Under the pieces are notes generated by a model. It had not been told where the DNA came from. It made no database searches and saw only the letters and a program-made list of their open reading frames with translations. A program made the translations under genes and the position numbers. Shown here in pieces: positions 47,606 through 57,432 of a stretch of 64,000 nucleotides of DNA (position 1 is the first letter of the stretch; each line of letters begins with the position of its first letter). This DNA is from Enterobacter hormaechei subsp. hoffmannii (lineage in GTDB: Bacteria > Pseudomonadota > Gammaproteobacteria > Enterobacterales > Enterobacteriaceae): NCBI RefSeq assembly GCF_001729745.1, contig NZ_CP017186.1, positions 3,782,001 through 3,846,000 on the forward strand, in the 5' to 3' direction.

Positions 47606-49084
47606 ATGAAGAAATTGCTCCCCATCCTTATCGGCCTGAGCCTGACGGGCTTCAGTGCAATGAGCCAGGCAGAGAACCTGTTACAGGTCTACCAGCAGGC
47701 ACGTCTGGGCAACCCTGATTTACGTAAATCAGCGGCCGATCGTGATGCTGCGTTTGAAAAGATTAACGAAGCACGTAGTCCACTGCTGCCGCAGTTAGGC
47801 TTAGGTGCAGATTATACCTACACTAACGGTTTTCGCGATAACAATGGCATCGACTCGAATGCCACCAGCGCCTCTTTACAGCTTACACAGACCCTGTTCG
47901 ACATGTCCAAATGGCGTGAACTGAGTTTGCAGGAAAAGAGCGCAGGCATTCAGGATGTCACCTATCAGACCGATCAGCAAACGCTGATCCTGAATACCGC
48001 GACCGCCTATTTCCAGGTGCTGAGCGCGATTGACGCGCTCTCCTATACCGAAGCGCAGAAACAGGCGATTTACCGTCAGTTAGATCAAACCACCCAGCGT
48101 TTTAATGTGGGTCTGGTTGCGATCACTGACGTGCAGAACGCCCGTTCACAGTACGATACCGTACTGGCTAACGAAGTGACCGCACGTAACAACCTCGACA
48201 ACGCACTGGAAGCACTGCGTCAGGTCACCGGTAACTACTATCCTGAGCTGGCCTCTCTGAACGTGGACAGTTTCAAAACGGACAAACCGCAGGCGGTTAA
48301 TGCTCTGCTGAAAGAAGCGGAAAACCGTAACCTGACCTTATTGCAGGCGCGCCTGAGCCAGGATCTGGCACGCGAGCAGATCCGCCTTGCACAGGATGGT
48401 CACCTGCCAACCCTGAGCCTGAGCGCCTCTACCGGCGTATCGGATACCAGCTACAGCGGGTCTAAAACGACGTCTCAGGCCTATGACGACAGCAACGTTG
48501 GCCAGAACAAAGTGGGCCTCAGCTTCTCTCTGCCGCTGTACCAGGGCGGGATGGTTAACTCTCAGGTGAAACAGGCGCAGTACAACTTTGTGGGCGCCAG
48601 CGAGCAGCTGGAAAGCGCGCACCGTAACGTGGTGCAGACCGTGCGTTCTTCCTTTAACAACGTCAATGCCTCTATCAGTAGCATCAACGCTTACAAACAG
48701 GCCGTTGTCTCTGCGCAAAGCTCTCTGGACGCGATGGAAGCAGGCTACTCCGTCGGTACGCGTACCATCGTTGACGTGTTAGACGCAACGACCACGCTGT
48801 ATAACGCGAAACAGCAGCTCTCCAGCGCACGTTACCAGTACCTGATTAACCAGCTGAACATCAAGCAGGCGCTGGGTACGCTGAACGAGCAGGATCTGCA
48901 AATGCTGAACAGTACGCTGGGTAAACCGGTATCCACGTCGCCTGACAGCGTGGCGCCGGAAAATCCAGAGCAGGATGCCGCGGTTGATAACTTCAACGCT
49001 AACGGCAGCGCCCCGGCTGCACAGCCAGCGGCAGCGCGCAGCACCTCACCTGCGAGCAGCGGCACGAATCCGTTCCGTAACTAA
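47606..49084 (+). CDS. tolC: TolC, outer-membrane efflux channel
   Basis: Trimeric outer-membrane channel-tunnel used by AcrAB, EmrAB, MacAB and type I secretion. From ATG 47606 it is 492 residues; the ATG two codons earlier sits directly on the AAGGA site and is unlikely. The signal peptide is KKLLPILIGLSLTGFSAMSQA. Two internal OEP repeats give the alpha-helical tunnel; conserved GLVAITDVQNARSQYD and VGTRTIVDVLDA are visible. The C-terminal tail after about residue 450 is Ala/Pro-rich and ends NPFRN as in E. coli. It is followed by the 442-bp repeat instead of ygiB directly. Confidence 0.98.
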   Translation: MKKLLPILIGLSLTGFSAMSQAENLLQVYQQARLGNPDLRKSAADRDAAFEKINEARSPLLPQLGLGADYTYTNGFRDNNGIDSNATSASLQLTQTLFDMSKWRELSLQEKSAGIQDVTYQTDQQTLILNTATAYFQVLSAIDALSYTEAQKQAIYRQLDQTTQRFNVGLVAITDVQNARSQYDTVLANEVTARNNLDNALEALRQVTGNYYPELASLNVDSFKTDKPQAVNALLKEAENRNLTLLQARLSQDLAREQIRLAQDGHLPTLSLSASTGVSDTSYSGSKTTSQAYDDSNVGQNKVGLSFSLPLYQGGMVNSQVKQAQYNFVGASEQLESAHRNVVQTVRSSFNNVNASISSINAYKQAVVSAQSSLDAMEAGYSVGTRTIVDVLDATTTLYNAKQQLSSARYQYLINQLNIKQALGTLNEQDLQMLNSTLGKPVSTSPDSVAPENPEQDAAVDNFNANGSAPAAQPAAARSTSPASSGTNPFRN

Positions 49085-49111
49085 GTGTGTCATCAGGCCC
49101 AATGCGGCCTG

Positions 49112-49142
49112 ATGCCCTCACCCCAGCCCTCTCCCACAGGGA
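49112..49142. repeat. Palindrome flanking the left end of repeat copy 2
   Basis: CCCTCACCCCAGCCCTCTCC followed by CACAGGGAGAG, continuing into the GAGGG that opens the 442-bp repeat; may serve as the tolC terminator. Copy 1 has a shorter version (35227-35243). Confidence 0.7.
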
Positions 49143-49584
49143 GAGGGTTCCCCACAAATTAATGCGAGCACTGAGCAATCCCCTCGCCCCTCCGGGGAGA
49201 GGGTTAGGGTGAGGGGAACATACGGCGGTGGTGGTCATTCCGTTCACTTTATGTTCCTTGCTACTCTGTAACGACATGACCGGTGAACGTGCCAGGGTGG
49301 CTCAGTCGCCACCACCCTGGCGACCCGGGCTCCCGGCGGTAAATCGCCGCTTCGCGGTGCCCTCGGCTCATTCCTTCCGGCTTATCGGGTACGGGCGGAG
49401 GCAACGTCCCTGTAAATCCGCCCTCTCGGCGCATCCCTGCGCCTCGCCCCGGCCGGAAGGCAAACGCCTCAGCGATTTACAGCCGGACCAGGGCATCGCT
49501 GACAGCCCTCAGTCATTTAGAAAGCAACTTTATTGCTTCTGCATAAAAAAATTACTGGGGATCCCTCAGCCCACAGGGAGAGGG
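49143..49584. repeat. 442-bp structured repeat, copy 2
   Basis: Same orientation as 35244-35685 and identical but for three bases by my count: C at 49333 for A, T at 49417 for G and A at 49575 for G. The change at 49417 creates an extra A-T pair, lengthening the GGGCGG/CCGCCC stem to GGGCGGA/TCCGCCC. The element fills most of the 626-bp gap between tolC and ygiB; the rest (49585-49710) is an ordinary leader containing the ygiB promoter region, in which I see no gene. A plus-strand frame runs through it into ygiB by chance. Confidence 0.9.
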
Positions 49585-49710
49585 AGCACATTAATCCCCC
49601 CGAACGTAAGCCAACGTAAAGATCCCCCGGATTTCGCCCCTCTTCGCTTCATTTTCAACCACTCATCCTCTATCCTGAGCGTTAATACCCCTGGGTCCTG
49701 GAAGACAAAT

Positions 49711-50376
49711 ATGAAACGGACAAAAACGATGAATCACGCGTCGTTCCGCAAAAGCTGGAACGCACGCCACCTGACACCTGTCGCGCTGGCGGTCACCGCC
49801 GTCTTTATGCTGGCAGGCTGTGAGCAAAGCGACGAAACGGTGTCGCTCTATCAAAACGCTGACGATTGTGCGAGCGCAACCGGTAAAGCCGCCGAGTGTA
49901 CGACGGCCTATAACAACGCCCTGAAAGAGGCAGAACGTACCGCGCCGAAATATGCCTCACGCGAAGACTGTGTAGCCGAATTCGGCGAAGGCCAGTGCCA
50001 GCAGGCTCCTGCTCAGGCAGGTATGGCACCGGAAAACCAGGCGCAGGCACAGTCCAGCGGTAGCTTCTGGATGCCTCTGATGGCGGGTTATATGATGGGC
50101 CGTCTGATGAGCGGCGGCGCGGGCTACCAGCAGCAACCACTGTTTAGTTCTAAAAACCCAAACAGCCCGGCGTACGGTAAATACACCGATGCCACCGGCA
50201 AGGGTTACGGTGCTGCAACGCCTGGCCGTACGATGACCGTACCGAAAACCGCGATGGCACCGAAACCAGCCACTACCAGCACCATTACCCGTGGCGGCTT
50301 CGGTGAGTCTGTGGCGAAACAAACCACCATGCAGCGTAGTGCGACCGGCTCTTCGACTCGCTCAATGGGCGGCTGA
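49711..50376 (+). CDS. ygiB: YgiB, DUF1190 envelope protein
   Basis: Protein of 221 residues from ATG 49711 ([14 protein letters not shown]), matching E. coli YgiB closely in length and sequence. The N-terminus is basic and then hydrophobic ([17 protein letters not shown]), with a lipobox-like LAGC, so it is probably a lipoprotein or membrane-anchored periplasmic protein. The rest is low-complexity, Gly/Ser/Thr-rich, with the [20 protein letters not shown] segment conserved. Function unknown. It forms an operon with ygiC (2 bp gap). The same frame is open back through the repeat to 49228, but that extension is not credible. Confidence 0.92.
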   Translation: MKRTKTMNHASFRKSWNARHLTPVALAVTAVFMLAGCEQSDETVSLYQNADDCASATGKAAECTTAYNNALKEAERTAPKYASREDCVAEFGEGQCQQAPAQAGMAPENQAQAQSSGSFWMPLMAGYMMGRLMSGGAGYQQQPLFSSKNPNSPAYGKYTDATGKGYGAATPGRTMTVPKTAMAPKPATTSTITRGGFGESVAKQTTMQRSATGSSTRSMGG

Positions 50377-50378
50377 TC

Positions 50379-51539
50379 ATGGAACGAGTCAGTATTGTCG
50401 AGCGCCCGGACTGGCGCGAAAAAGCCACCGAATACGGTTTCAACTTTCACACCATGTACGGCGAGCCGTACTGGTGTGAAGACGCTTACTATAAGCTCAC
50501 GCTCGCGCAGGTCGAAAAGCTTGAAGAGGTGACCGCAGAACTGCACCAGATGTGCCTGAAGGTGGTAGAGAAAGTCATCGACAGCGATGAGCTGATGACC
50601 AAATTCCGCATTCCGAAGCACACCTGGAGCTTTGTTCGTCAGTCCTGGAAAACGAACCAGCCTTCGCTCTACTCTCGCCTCGATTTGGCATGGGATGGCG
50701 TGGGTGAACCGAAGCTTTTAGAAAACAACGCAGATACGCCAACCTCCCTGTACGAAGCCGCGTTCTTCCAGTGGATCTGGCTGGAAGATCAGGCGAATGC
50801 CGGAAACTTGCCGGAAGGCAGCGACCAGTTCAACAGCCTTCAAGAAAAACTGATTGAGCGTTTCGCCGAACTGCGAGAACAGCACGGTTTTAACCTGTTG
50901 CACCTCGCCTGCTGTCGCGATACCGAAGAAGATCGCGGTACGGTTCAGTATTTGCAGGACTGCGCAGCCGAAGCGGAAGTGGCGACGGAATTCCTCTATA
51001 TCGAAGAGATCGGTTTAGGTGAAAAAGGTCAGTTTACGGACACGCAGGATCAGGTGATCAGCAACCTGTTCAAGCTCTACCCGTGGGAATACATGCTGCG
51101 CGAAATGTTTTCTACCAAGCTGGAAGACGCCGGTGTGCGCTGGCTGGAACCAGCCTGGAAGAGCATTATCTCCAATAAAGCCCTGCTGCCAATGCTGTGG
51201 GAGATGTTCCCGAACCACCCGAACCTGCTGCCTGCTTACTTTGCCGAAGATGATTTCCCGCCGATGGAGAAATACGTCGTTAAGCCAATCTTCTCCCGTG
51301 AAGGCGCGAACGTCTCGATTATCGAAAACGGTAAAACGCTGGAAGCGGTTGAAGGGCCGTACGGTGAGGAAGGGATGATCGTCCAGGCGTTTTATCAACT
51401 GCCGAAGTTTGGCGACAGCTATACGCTGATCGGCAGCTGGCTTATTAACGATCAGCCTGCCGGGATTGGTATTCGCGAAGATCGCGCGCTGATTACGCAG
51501 GATCTGTCGCGTTTCTACCCGCATATTTTTATTGAATAA
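50379..51539 (+). CDS. ygiC: YgiC, ATP-grasp glutathionylspermidine synthase-like protein
   Basis: ATP-grasp enzyme of 386 residues homologous to the synthetase half of Gss, without the amidase domain. Typical motifs are [26 protein letters not shown] and the final [10 protein letters not shown]. The E. coli protein has a Gsp-synthase fold but is reported not to make glutathionylspermidine, so its acceptor may be a peptide. The ATG lies 2 bp after the ygiB stop. The full-length Gss is also in this window at 1.7 kb. Confidence 0.94.
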   Translation: MERVSIVERPDWREKATEYGFNFHTMYGEPYWCEDAYYKLTLAQVEKLEEVTAELHQMCLKVVEKVIDSDELMTKFRIPKHTWSFVRQSWKTNQPSLYSRLDLAWDGVGEPKLLENNADTPTSLYEAAFFQWIWLEDQANAGNLPEGSDQFNSLQEKLIERFAELREQHGFNLLHLACCRDTEEDRGTVQYLQDCAAEAEVATEFLYIEEIGLGEKGQFTDTQDQVISNLFKLYPWEYMLREMFSTKLEDAGVRWLEPAWKSIISNKALLPMLWEMFPNHPNLLPAYFAEDDFPPMEKYVVKPIFSREGANVSIIENGKTLEAVEGPYGEEGMIVQAFYQLPKFGDSYTLIGSWLINDQPAGIGIREDRALITQDLSRFYPHIFIE

Positions 51540-51544
51540 GACTT

Positions 51545-51616
51545 GCCGGGTGGCGGCTTCGCCTTACCCGGCCTACATGTTGAGCGTAGGCCCGGTAAGC
51601 GCAGCGCCACCGGGCA
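51545..51616. repeat. BIME: two REP elements between ygiC and ygiD
   Basis: GCCGGGTGGCGGCTTCG...CCGGCCTAC and GTAGGCCCGGTAAGCG...CACCGGGCA, in inverted orientation, between converging genes. Confidence 0.87.
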
Positions 51617-51620
51617 TGTT

Positions 51621-52409
51621 TTACCCCACCTGCACCGACAGCATACTTAAGCTCCCCATCTCAATACCGTCGACCGGTGTTGTGATAACCTCCTGACCAT
51701 CCCATGCGCCTAATACATACAGCAATGGCAAGAAGTGTTCCGGCGTCGGGTTAGAGAGCGAACCGCCGTCGTGATCCAGATAGTTCACCAAAGGGTGCCG
51801 TTCGACCGGCCCTTGCCAGGTCAGGTTGTCTTTTACATAGTCATTAAAGGCTGTTGCCCAAGGGTACGGCGTATTTTCACCGTGCCAGCGTACCGTACGC
51901 AGGTTATGCACCACGTTGCCACTGGCAATCAGCATGATGCCCTCATCACGAAGCGAAGCCAGCTTACGCCCCATTCCCATGTGCCAGGCAGCCGGTTTGG
52001 TGCTGTCGATACTCAGTTGCACCATCGGGATATCCGCATCAGGATACATCTTAATCAGCACGCCCCACGAGCCATGGTCAAAGCCCCAGGCTTCTTTGTC
52101 CAGCGCAACCGGAACAGGGGCGAGCAGATCAACCAGCCGCTGCGCCAGCTCAGGCGAACCGGGGGCCGGATAATGCGTATCGTATAGCGCCTGCGGAAAA
52201 CCGCCAAAATCATGGATCGTTTTTGGCGCTTCCATGGCCGTCACGCCGGTACCCCGGGTAAACCAGTGCGCAGAGACCACCACAATTGCCTTCGGACGCG
52301 GTAACGTCTTACCCAGCTGACGCCAGGCGCGGGTATAGACGTTATCTTCCAGAACGTTCATGGGGCTGCCATGGCCTAAAAACAGTGCTGGCATACGAGA
52401 AGGAGACAT
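51621..52409 (-). CDS. ygiD: YgiD, 4,5-DOPA extradiol dioxygenase
   Basis: Class III extradiol-type dioxygenase of 262 residues (LigB superfamily), zinc/iron dependent; E. coli YgiD opens the ring of L-DOPA between carbons 4 and 5. Metal-binding histidines lie in FLGHGSPM, VVSAHWFT and GNVVHNLR. Start and length agree with E. coli (ATG 52409, residues SPSRMPALFLGHG). It is divergent from zupT across 130 bp. Confidence 0.95.
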   Translation of the reverse strand: MSPSRMPALFLGHGSPMNVLEDNVYTRAWRQLGKTLPRPKAIVVVSAHWFTRGTGVTAMEAPKTIHDFGGFPQALYDTHYPAPGSPELAQRLVDLLAPVPVALDKEAWGFDHGSWGVLIKMYPDADIPMVQLSIDSTKPAAWHMGMGRKLASLRDEGIMLIASGNVVHNLRTVRWHGENTPYPWATAFNDYVKDNLTWQGPVERHPLVNYLDHDGGSLSNPTPEHFLPLLYVLGAWDGQEVITTPVDGIEMGSLSMLSVQVG

Positions 52410-52539
52410 GGTGATATCCTTAGAGGAAGTGACAAAGTGATGGGCCTACATTACGCGCATTCAGGTGAAGATGAACGTAGATAACCGTGAAGATCATCAT
52501 CAGGAAATTTGAATGCCAGATATCGCTTAAGGAGAATGC

Positions 52540-53313
52540 ATGTCAGTACCTTTGATTTTGACCTTACTTGCGGGCGCCGCGACCTTTATCGGTGCGTTCC
52601 TTGGGGTACTCGGTCAAAAACCCTCTAATCGCCTGCTGGCCTTCTCGCTGGGTTTCGCCGCCGGGATTATGCTGCTTATCTCGCTGATGGAGATGCTGCC
52701 CGCCGCGCTTCACGCCGAAGGGATGTCGCCTGTTCTGGGCTATGGCATGTTTATCATTGGCCTGCTGGGTTATTTTGCACTCGACCGTATCCTTCCTCAC
52801 GCGCACCCGCAGGATCTAATGCAAAAAAGCGTTGCCCCCATCCCTGGCAATATCAAACGCACGGCCATTCTGCTGACGCTGGGTATCAGCCTGCATAACT
52901 TTCCGGAAGGTATCGCCACCTATGTCACGGCCAGCAGCAACCTGGAAATGGGTTTTGGTGTCGCGCTGGCCGTTGCTTTGCACAATATTCCTGAAGGACT
53001 TGCCGTTGCCGGGCCCGTTTATGCCGCCACGGGTTCAAAACGTACAGCTGTCTTTTGGGCGGGTATCTCCGGGATGGCTGAAATTCTCGGCGGCGTGCTG
53101 GCGTGGCTGATCCTCGGTAGCCTCGTATCCCCGGTTGTAATGGCTGCAATTATGGCTGCCGTGGCCGGGATTATGGTCGCGCTATCTGTCGATGAGCTGA
53201 TGCCGCTGGCAAAAGAGATCGATCCCAACAATAACCCAAGCTACGGCGTGCTGTGTGGAATGTCAGTGATGGGGATGAGTCTGGTTCTGCTACAAACGGC
53301 AGGTATTGGTTAA
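52540..53313 (+). CDS. zupT: ZupT, ZIP-family metal transporter
   Basis: Inner-membrane divalent-metal importer (Zn, Fe, Mn, Co) of 257 residues with about eight TM helices. The ZIP metal-binding motifs HNFPEG (TM4) and HNIPEG (TM5) are present. AAGGAG lies before the ATG. A hairpin follows the stop. It gives low-specificity uptake, complementing the iron systems in this window. Confidence 0.97.
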   Translation: MSVPLILTLLAGAATFIGAFLGVLGQKPSNRLLAFSLGFAAGIMLLISLMEMLPAALHAEGMSPVLGYGMFIIGLLGYFALDRILPHAHPQDLMQKSVAPIPGNIKRTAILLTLGISLHNFPEGIATYVTASSNLEMGFGVALAVALHNIPEGLAVAGPVYAATGSKRTAVFWAGISGMAEILGGVLAWLILGSLVSPVVMAAIMAAVAGIMVALSVDELMPLAKEIDPNNNPSYGVLCGMSVMGMSLVLLQTAGIG

Positions 53314-53318
53314 GAATT

Positions 53319-53350
53319 AATGCCTCCGTTTCATACGGAGGCATTATATT
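53319..53350 (+). terminator. Terminator-like hairpin after zupT
   Basis: AATGCCTCCG, 7-base loop, CGGAGGCATT (perfect 10-bp stem) followed by ATATTATT, 5 bases after the zupT stop. The following 230 bp to the fimbrial gene are strongly AT-rich, with a TATACT -10-like box at 53515 and no gene that I can see. Confidence 0.72.
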
Positions 53351-53579
53351 ATTCAAAATAACAATCCTATATATTTACCCTATAATAACCCACCAAATAT
53401 AAACCCATTAGAATTTCAAAAAAAGGCGTCTCTTAAGATAGCCTGAAAATATTAATTAAAAGCACCTACAAATATATTTAAGTCACGTTAATCGCGTACT
53501 CCCACCCCAATCCGTATACTTTGCAAGTATTCTGAAATTAATATTCACATTATGAATCACTCTGAAAAAGGATATTTCC

Positions 53580-54140
53580 ATGTATATGGGTAAGAAATTA
53601 CTGTTAGCAGCGGCTATGGCTGGCATTGTGTCGGGTTCTGCTTTTGCTGAAGATCAAGGCTCTGGCAAAATCAAATTCAAAGGTGTTGTTATTGACGCAC
53701 CGTGCAGCATCGCACCAGACAGCGTTGATAAAGAAGTCGATCTGGGTGAAGTGACTACGGCCGTTATCAACGCCAACAAAAAATCCACGCCGGTTCCGGT
53801 CGATATTAATCTGGAAAACTGCCAGCTTGACGATCCGGCAGACGAAACCGACACGCCAATTACCAAAGTGGATGTCACCTTCACCAGCGCAGCGACAGAC
53901 GCGACAGACACCAGCCTGATGAGTAACACCTATGCAAGTGGTGCGCAGAACGTGGGTGTACGTCTGCTGGATAATGCGGAGGCTGCTATCACGCTGGGAG
54001 AATCCAACGAGGTTGAGTTGCTGGCAGGATCAACCACCCAGACGCTGCATTTCAAAGCGGTTATGGAAGTCCCCACGGGTAAAACTGCGACGGCAGGCCA
54101 GGTTGAAGCCACGGCTAACTACGTCCTGTTGTACAAATAG
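53580..54140 (+). CDS. ygiL: Fimbrial major subunit, YgiL-like
   Basis: Type 1-like pilin of 186 residues. The signal peptide is KKLLLAAAMAGIVSGSAFA, then a mature protein with the FimA fold: a Cys pair (DAPCSIAP and ENCQLDD), an N-terminal donor-strand region, and the C-terminal penultimate Tyr (ANYVLLYK). ATG 53580 has AAAGGA 7 bases upstream. First of four genes (pilin, usher, chaperone, tip adhesin) in E. coli ygiL-yqiGHI order. The long AT-rich leader suggests H-NS-type silencing and a separate promoter; no invertible element is evident. Confidence 0.88.
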   Translation: MYMGKKLLLAAAMAGIVSGSAFAEDQGSGKIKFKGVVIDAPCSIAPDSVDKEVDLGEVTTAVINANKKSTPVPVDINLENCQLDDPADETDTPITKVDVTFTSAATDATDTSLMSNTYASGAQNVGVRLLDNAEAAITLGESNEVELLAGSTTQTLHFKAVMEVPTGKTATAGQVEATANYVLLYK

Positions 54141-54213
54141 TTCTGTTACGTAACAGTATTAGCCGACTGGTAATTCATGCCGGTCGGCATCCTTTATATA
54201 TTCGAGTAACAGG

Positions 54214-56661
54214 ATGATGACATACAAATTACAATGGATAATCATCATTGCATCCCAGTTAATGACGAGACTTACCTCTGCCACTGAATTTAATATAAAT
54301 GCCATTGATAAAGATCAGCGCGGCAGCGTCGATTTATCACGTTTTAAAGATCAAATATCGGTTACGCCGGGAAGCTATTTCGTTACCGTTTCAGTTAATG
54401 ATATTCCGCTGGCAAATGGCTGGCTCCTTCGCTGGAGAGAAATAAATAATGCAGTTCAAGTGTGTATTCCTCCCGAACTGGCCGATACATTTGCGTTACA
54501 GGATGAGGTTCGTCACGCTTTGCCAGAAAAAGAGGGATGCGTTGATTTCGCCGCCAGACCAGACATCAGATTTACGTTTGAGCAAGATAGCCAATCCCTG
54601 AATGTGACGATCCCCCAGGCATGGCTGCAATACCGTGCGGTGGACTGGATGCCGCCATCCACCTGGGACAACGGCGTGCCGGGCGTACTGCTGGATTACA
54701 ATCTTTTTGCCAGCCATTATCAGCCCAATAGCGGCAGCAGCAATAACAACGCCAATACCTATGGCACCGTCGGTGCGAACATGGGCGCGTGGCGCCTGCG
54801 AAGCGATTACCAGTACACGCGAAGCGATACTGAAGCAGGCTCAGAGCAGGATGGCCGTTTTTCACGCGTATATATGTTCCGCCCTCTGCCCTCAATCGGA
54901 GCGAAACTGACGCTGGGTGAAACGGATTTCCAGTCCGCAATTTTTGACGCCTTTACCTATACCGGCGCATCGCTAATCAGCGAAGAACGTATGCTGCCAT
55001 GGTCGCTGCGCGGCTATGCCCCGCAGATTACCGGGATAGCGCAAACCAACGCCACGGTGACCGTAAGCCTTGCCGATCGCGTGATTTACCAAAGTAAAGT
55101 GCCACCAGGCCCGTTTGTTATTCAGGATCTTAACCAGTCGGTTCAGGGCACGCTGGACGTCAAAGTCACGGAAGAGGACGGCCGCGTCAGCACCTTCCAG
55201 GTCTCTGCCGAGTCCGTGCCGTTTTTAACGCGCAAGGGTCAGGTTCGCTACAAGTTCGCGGCGGGTAAAGCGCGCCAGGGTGCCTCCCATGACGTTGAAG
55301 ATAACGCCTTCATGAGCGGCGAATTTTCCTGGGGCATGCTGTCACACACCTCCCTGTATGGCGGCACGCTGACTGATGGCGACGGTTATCGTTCCGTCGC
55401 TGCCGGGATCGGCCAGAATATGGCCTGGCTGGGGGCGCTCTCTTTTGACGTCACGCAGGCCACCAGCCAGCTGCCACACCAGCGCAGTCAGACGGGTTAC
55501 AGCTATCGCATTAACTACAGCAAGCGTTTCGATACCACCGGCAGTCAGCTTACGCTTGCCAGCTACCGCTACTCAGACCCCCAGTTTTTGAGCTACGCCC
55601 GCTACCTTGATTATGACGACGGTGACCGCCAGTCGGAGAAACAAACCCTGAGCGTGACGGCAAGCCAGTACATTTCAGCGTTATCCCTGAACCTGTACGT
55701 CAACATGCTGCGTCAGACATGGTGGAATGATTCACCTTCCACGACCGGCAGCATCACGGCGGGCTACAACTTTGATATGGGCCGCTGGAAGAACCTCGGC
55801 GTAACCCTGTCCTGGAGTAAAACGCATTACGATGAGGAAGACGAAAGTGACGATACTCAGTTCTATCTCTCGCTCAGCGTACCGCTCGATCCCGATCATC
55901 GTCTTAACTATGACCTGCGTAACAGCGACACGCTGAGTCATAACGTGTCGTGGTATGACACGTCGGATCGCAATAATACCTGGGGCGTTTCCGCAGGCGC
56001 GGAGAGCGGAAAGCCAGATTCCGGCGCGCAGGTCAGCGGGAATTATCAGCATTATTCTACGTACGGCGATCTCAATCTCTCAGGCAGCTATAAAGCTGAC
56101 GAATATAACTCCCTCAGCGCGAGCTGGAGTGGTTCCTTCACCTCAACGGCGAAAGGCGCCGCGCTGCACCGGCGCAGCTACGGTAATGAACCTCGTGTGA
56201 TGGTCAGCACCGACGGGGTAGGCAATATCCCGCTGAACATGTCGCGAGATGAGACCAACCGTTTTGGCATCGGCGTTTTACCGTCATTCTCCAGCTATTC
56301 CCCCTCCAGCGTGCAGGTCAATCTGAACAACCTCCCTGATGGCGTGGACGTAGACAACCGCGTCGTGACCTCAACCTGGACTGAGGGAGCCATTGGTTAT
56401 CGTCAGATTGCCACGCGCGCAGGTAAGGACGTGACAGGCGTTCTGCGAATGTCATCAGGAGCGCCACCTCTCGGGGCGATTGTTCGCCTGGAAGCAAGCA
56501 ATTTGCAGGTTGGGATGGTGGCCGATGAAGGCCGCGTCTGGCTGGCCGCCGTTGAGCCAGAACAGCAGTTTCGCGTGACATGGGGCGACAACCAACAGTG
56601 TCGCTTCTCGTTACCTTCTCACTTAGAAAACAGTATGCAGTTGATACTGCCGTGTCAGTAA
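54214..56661 (+). CDS. yqiG: Fimbrial outer-membrane usher, YqiG-like
   Basis: FimD/PapC-type usher of 815 residues, translocating and assembling pilin subunits. N-terminal signal, then the periplasmic PapC_N domain (EFNINAIDKDQRGSVDLSRF), the beta-barrel with its plug (GPFVIQDLN, the hallmark near residue 300) and PapC_C at the end with the Cys pair (QCRF and LPCQ). The frame is intact; in E. coli K-12 I recall yqiG being interrupted by an IS element, so this operon may be functional here. It starts 73 bp after the pilin gene. Confidence 0.91.
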   Translation: MMTYKLQWIIIIASQLMTRLTSATEFNINAIDKDQRGSVDLSRFKDQISVTPGSYFVTVSVNDIPLANGWLLRWREINNAVQVCIPPELADTFALQDEVRHALPEKEGCVDFAARPDIRFTFEQDSQSLNVTIPQAWLQYRAVDWMPPSTWDNGVPGVLLDYNLFASHYQPNSGSSNNNANTYGTVGANMGAWRLRSDYQYTRSDTEAGSEQDGRFSRVYMFRPLPSIGAKLTLGETDFQSAIFDAFTYTGASLISEERMLPWSLRGYAPQITGIAQTNATVTVSLADRVIYQSKVPPGPFVIQDLNQSVQGTLDVKVTEEDGRVSTFQVSAESVPFLTRKGQVRYKFAAGKARQGASHDVEDNAFMSGEFSWGMLSHTSLYGGTLTDGDGYRSVAAGIGQNMAWLGALSFDVTQATSQLPHQRSQTGYSYRINYSKRFDTTGSQLTLASYRYSDPQFLSYARYLDYDDGDRQSEKQTLSVTASQYISALSLNLYVNMLRQTWWNDSPSTTGSITAGYNFDMGRWKNLGVTLSWSKTHYDEEDESDDTQFYLSLSVPLDPDHRLNYDLRNSDTLSHNVSWYDTSDRNNTWGVSAGAESGKPDSGAQVSGNYQHYSTYGDLNLSGSYKADEYNSLSASWSGSFTSTAKGAALHRRSYGNEPRVMVSTDGVGNIPLNMSRDETNRFGIGVLPSFSSYSPSSVQVNLNNLPDGVDVDNRVVTSTWTEGAIGYRQIATRAGKDVTGVLRMSSGAPPLGAIVRLEASNLQVGMVADEGRVWLAAVEPEQQFRVTWGDNQQCRFSLPSHLENSMQLILPCQ

Positions 56662-56670
56662 GAAATCATC

Positions 56671-57432
56671 ATGAAATTAACGCCGTTTAAAAGCCTGTGC
56701 CTGATGCTAACCAGCACAGCATTTGCTACCCACGCAGCCATTAATCTGGACCGCACGCGCATTGTTTTTCCAGAAAGCGACAAGGCCAGCAGCCTGAAAG
56801 TGGACAATCAGAGCAAGGTGCTGCCTTATCTGGCGCTCTCCTGGATTGAAGATGAAAAGGGACAAAAAGAAGATACGCACTTTATGGCGCTTCCCCCCAT
56901 TCAACGTATCGAAGCGGGCACCTCGTCGCAGATAAGGATTGTTAAACAAGCCGCTACTCGCCAGCTGCCAGGAGACAGGGAATCGCTGTTTTATTTCAAC
57001 CTGCGTGAAGTACCGCCAAAAAACACCAGCGCCAGCGAGGAGCGCAGCGTGATGCAGGTAGCAATGCAGAGCCGAATTAAGCTGTTCTGGCGTCCAGAAG
57101 CGATTAGCAAAAAATCCGGCGAACTGACTGAAATGCGAATGGAAATTTCCGCCAACGCGGATGGGCTCACGGTCCACAACCCTACGCCGTACTACATCAC
57201 GCTGGCGTGGCTGAGCAAAAATGCTAAAACCATGCTGCCGGGTTTTGACAGTCTGATGATTGCGCCTTTCGCCACGGCAACCGCGTCTACCGGCGATTAC
57301 CACGGTAGTTATTACAGCATCGGCTATATCGACGATTACGGTGCCCTGAAAAAAGTCGACGTGCAGTGCACCGGAACGGCGCAATGTAAACTTACCGAAC
57401 GGAAAATCGATAAAGATGCGAAAGCTCGCTAG
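56671..57432 (+). CDS. yqiH: Periplasmic fimbrial chaperone, YqiH-like
   Basis: PapD/FimC-type chaperone of 253 residues with a signal peptide ending near THA. The immunoglobulin-like domain 1 has TRIVFPE and the conserved [24 protein letters not shown] and KLFWRPEAI signatures; domain 2 contains [11 protein letters not shown]. The subunit-binding Arg and Lys of the cleft appear to be present. It lies 9 bp after the usher and overlaps the adhesin gene by 17 bp. Confidence 0.92.
   Translation: MKLTPFKSLCLMLTSTAFATHAAINLDRTRIVFPESDKASSLKVDNQSKVLPYLALSWIEDEKGQKEDTHFMALPPIQRIEAGTSSQIRIVKQAATRQLPGDRESLFYFNLREVPPKNTSASEERSVMQVAMQSRIKLFWRPEAISKKSGELTEMRMEISANADGLTVHNPTPYYITLAWLSKNAKTMLPGFDSLMIAPFATATASTGDYHGSYYSIGYIDDYGALKKVDVQCTGTAQCKLTERKIDKDAKAR

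Noticed and set aside
49228-49710. N-terminal extension of YgiB through repeat copy 2
   Set aside because: YgiB starts at 49711 with the family N-terminus; the extension is repeat sequence.
53351-53579. Invertible (phase-variable) promoter before the fimbrial operon
   Set aside because: No flanking inverted repeats of fimS type and no recombinase gene nearby; only AT-rich sequence.
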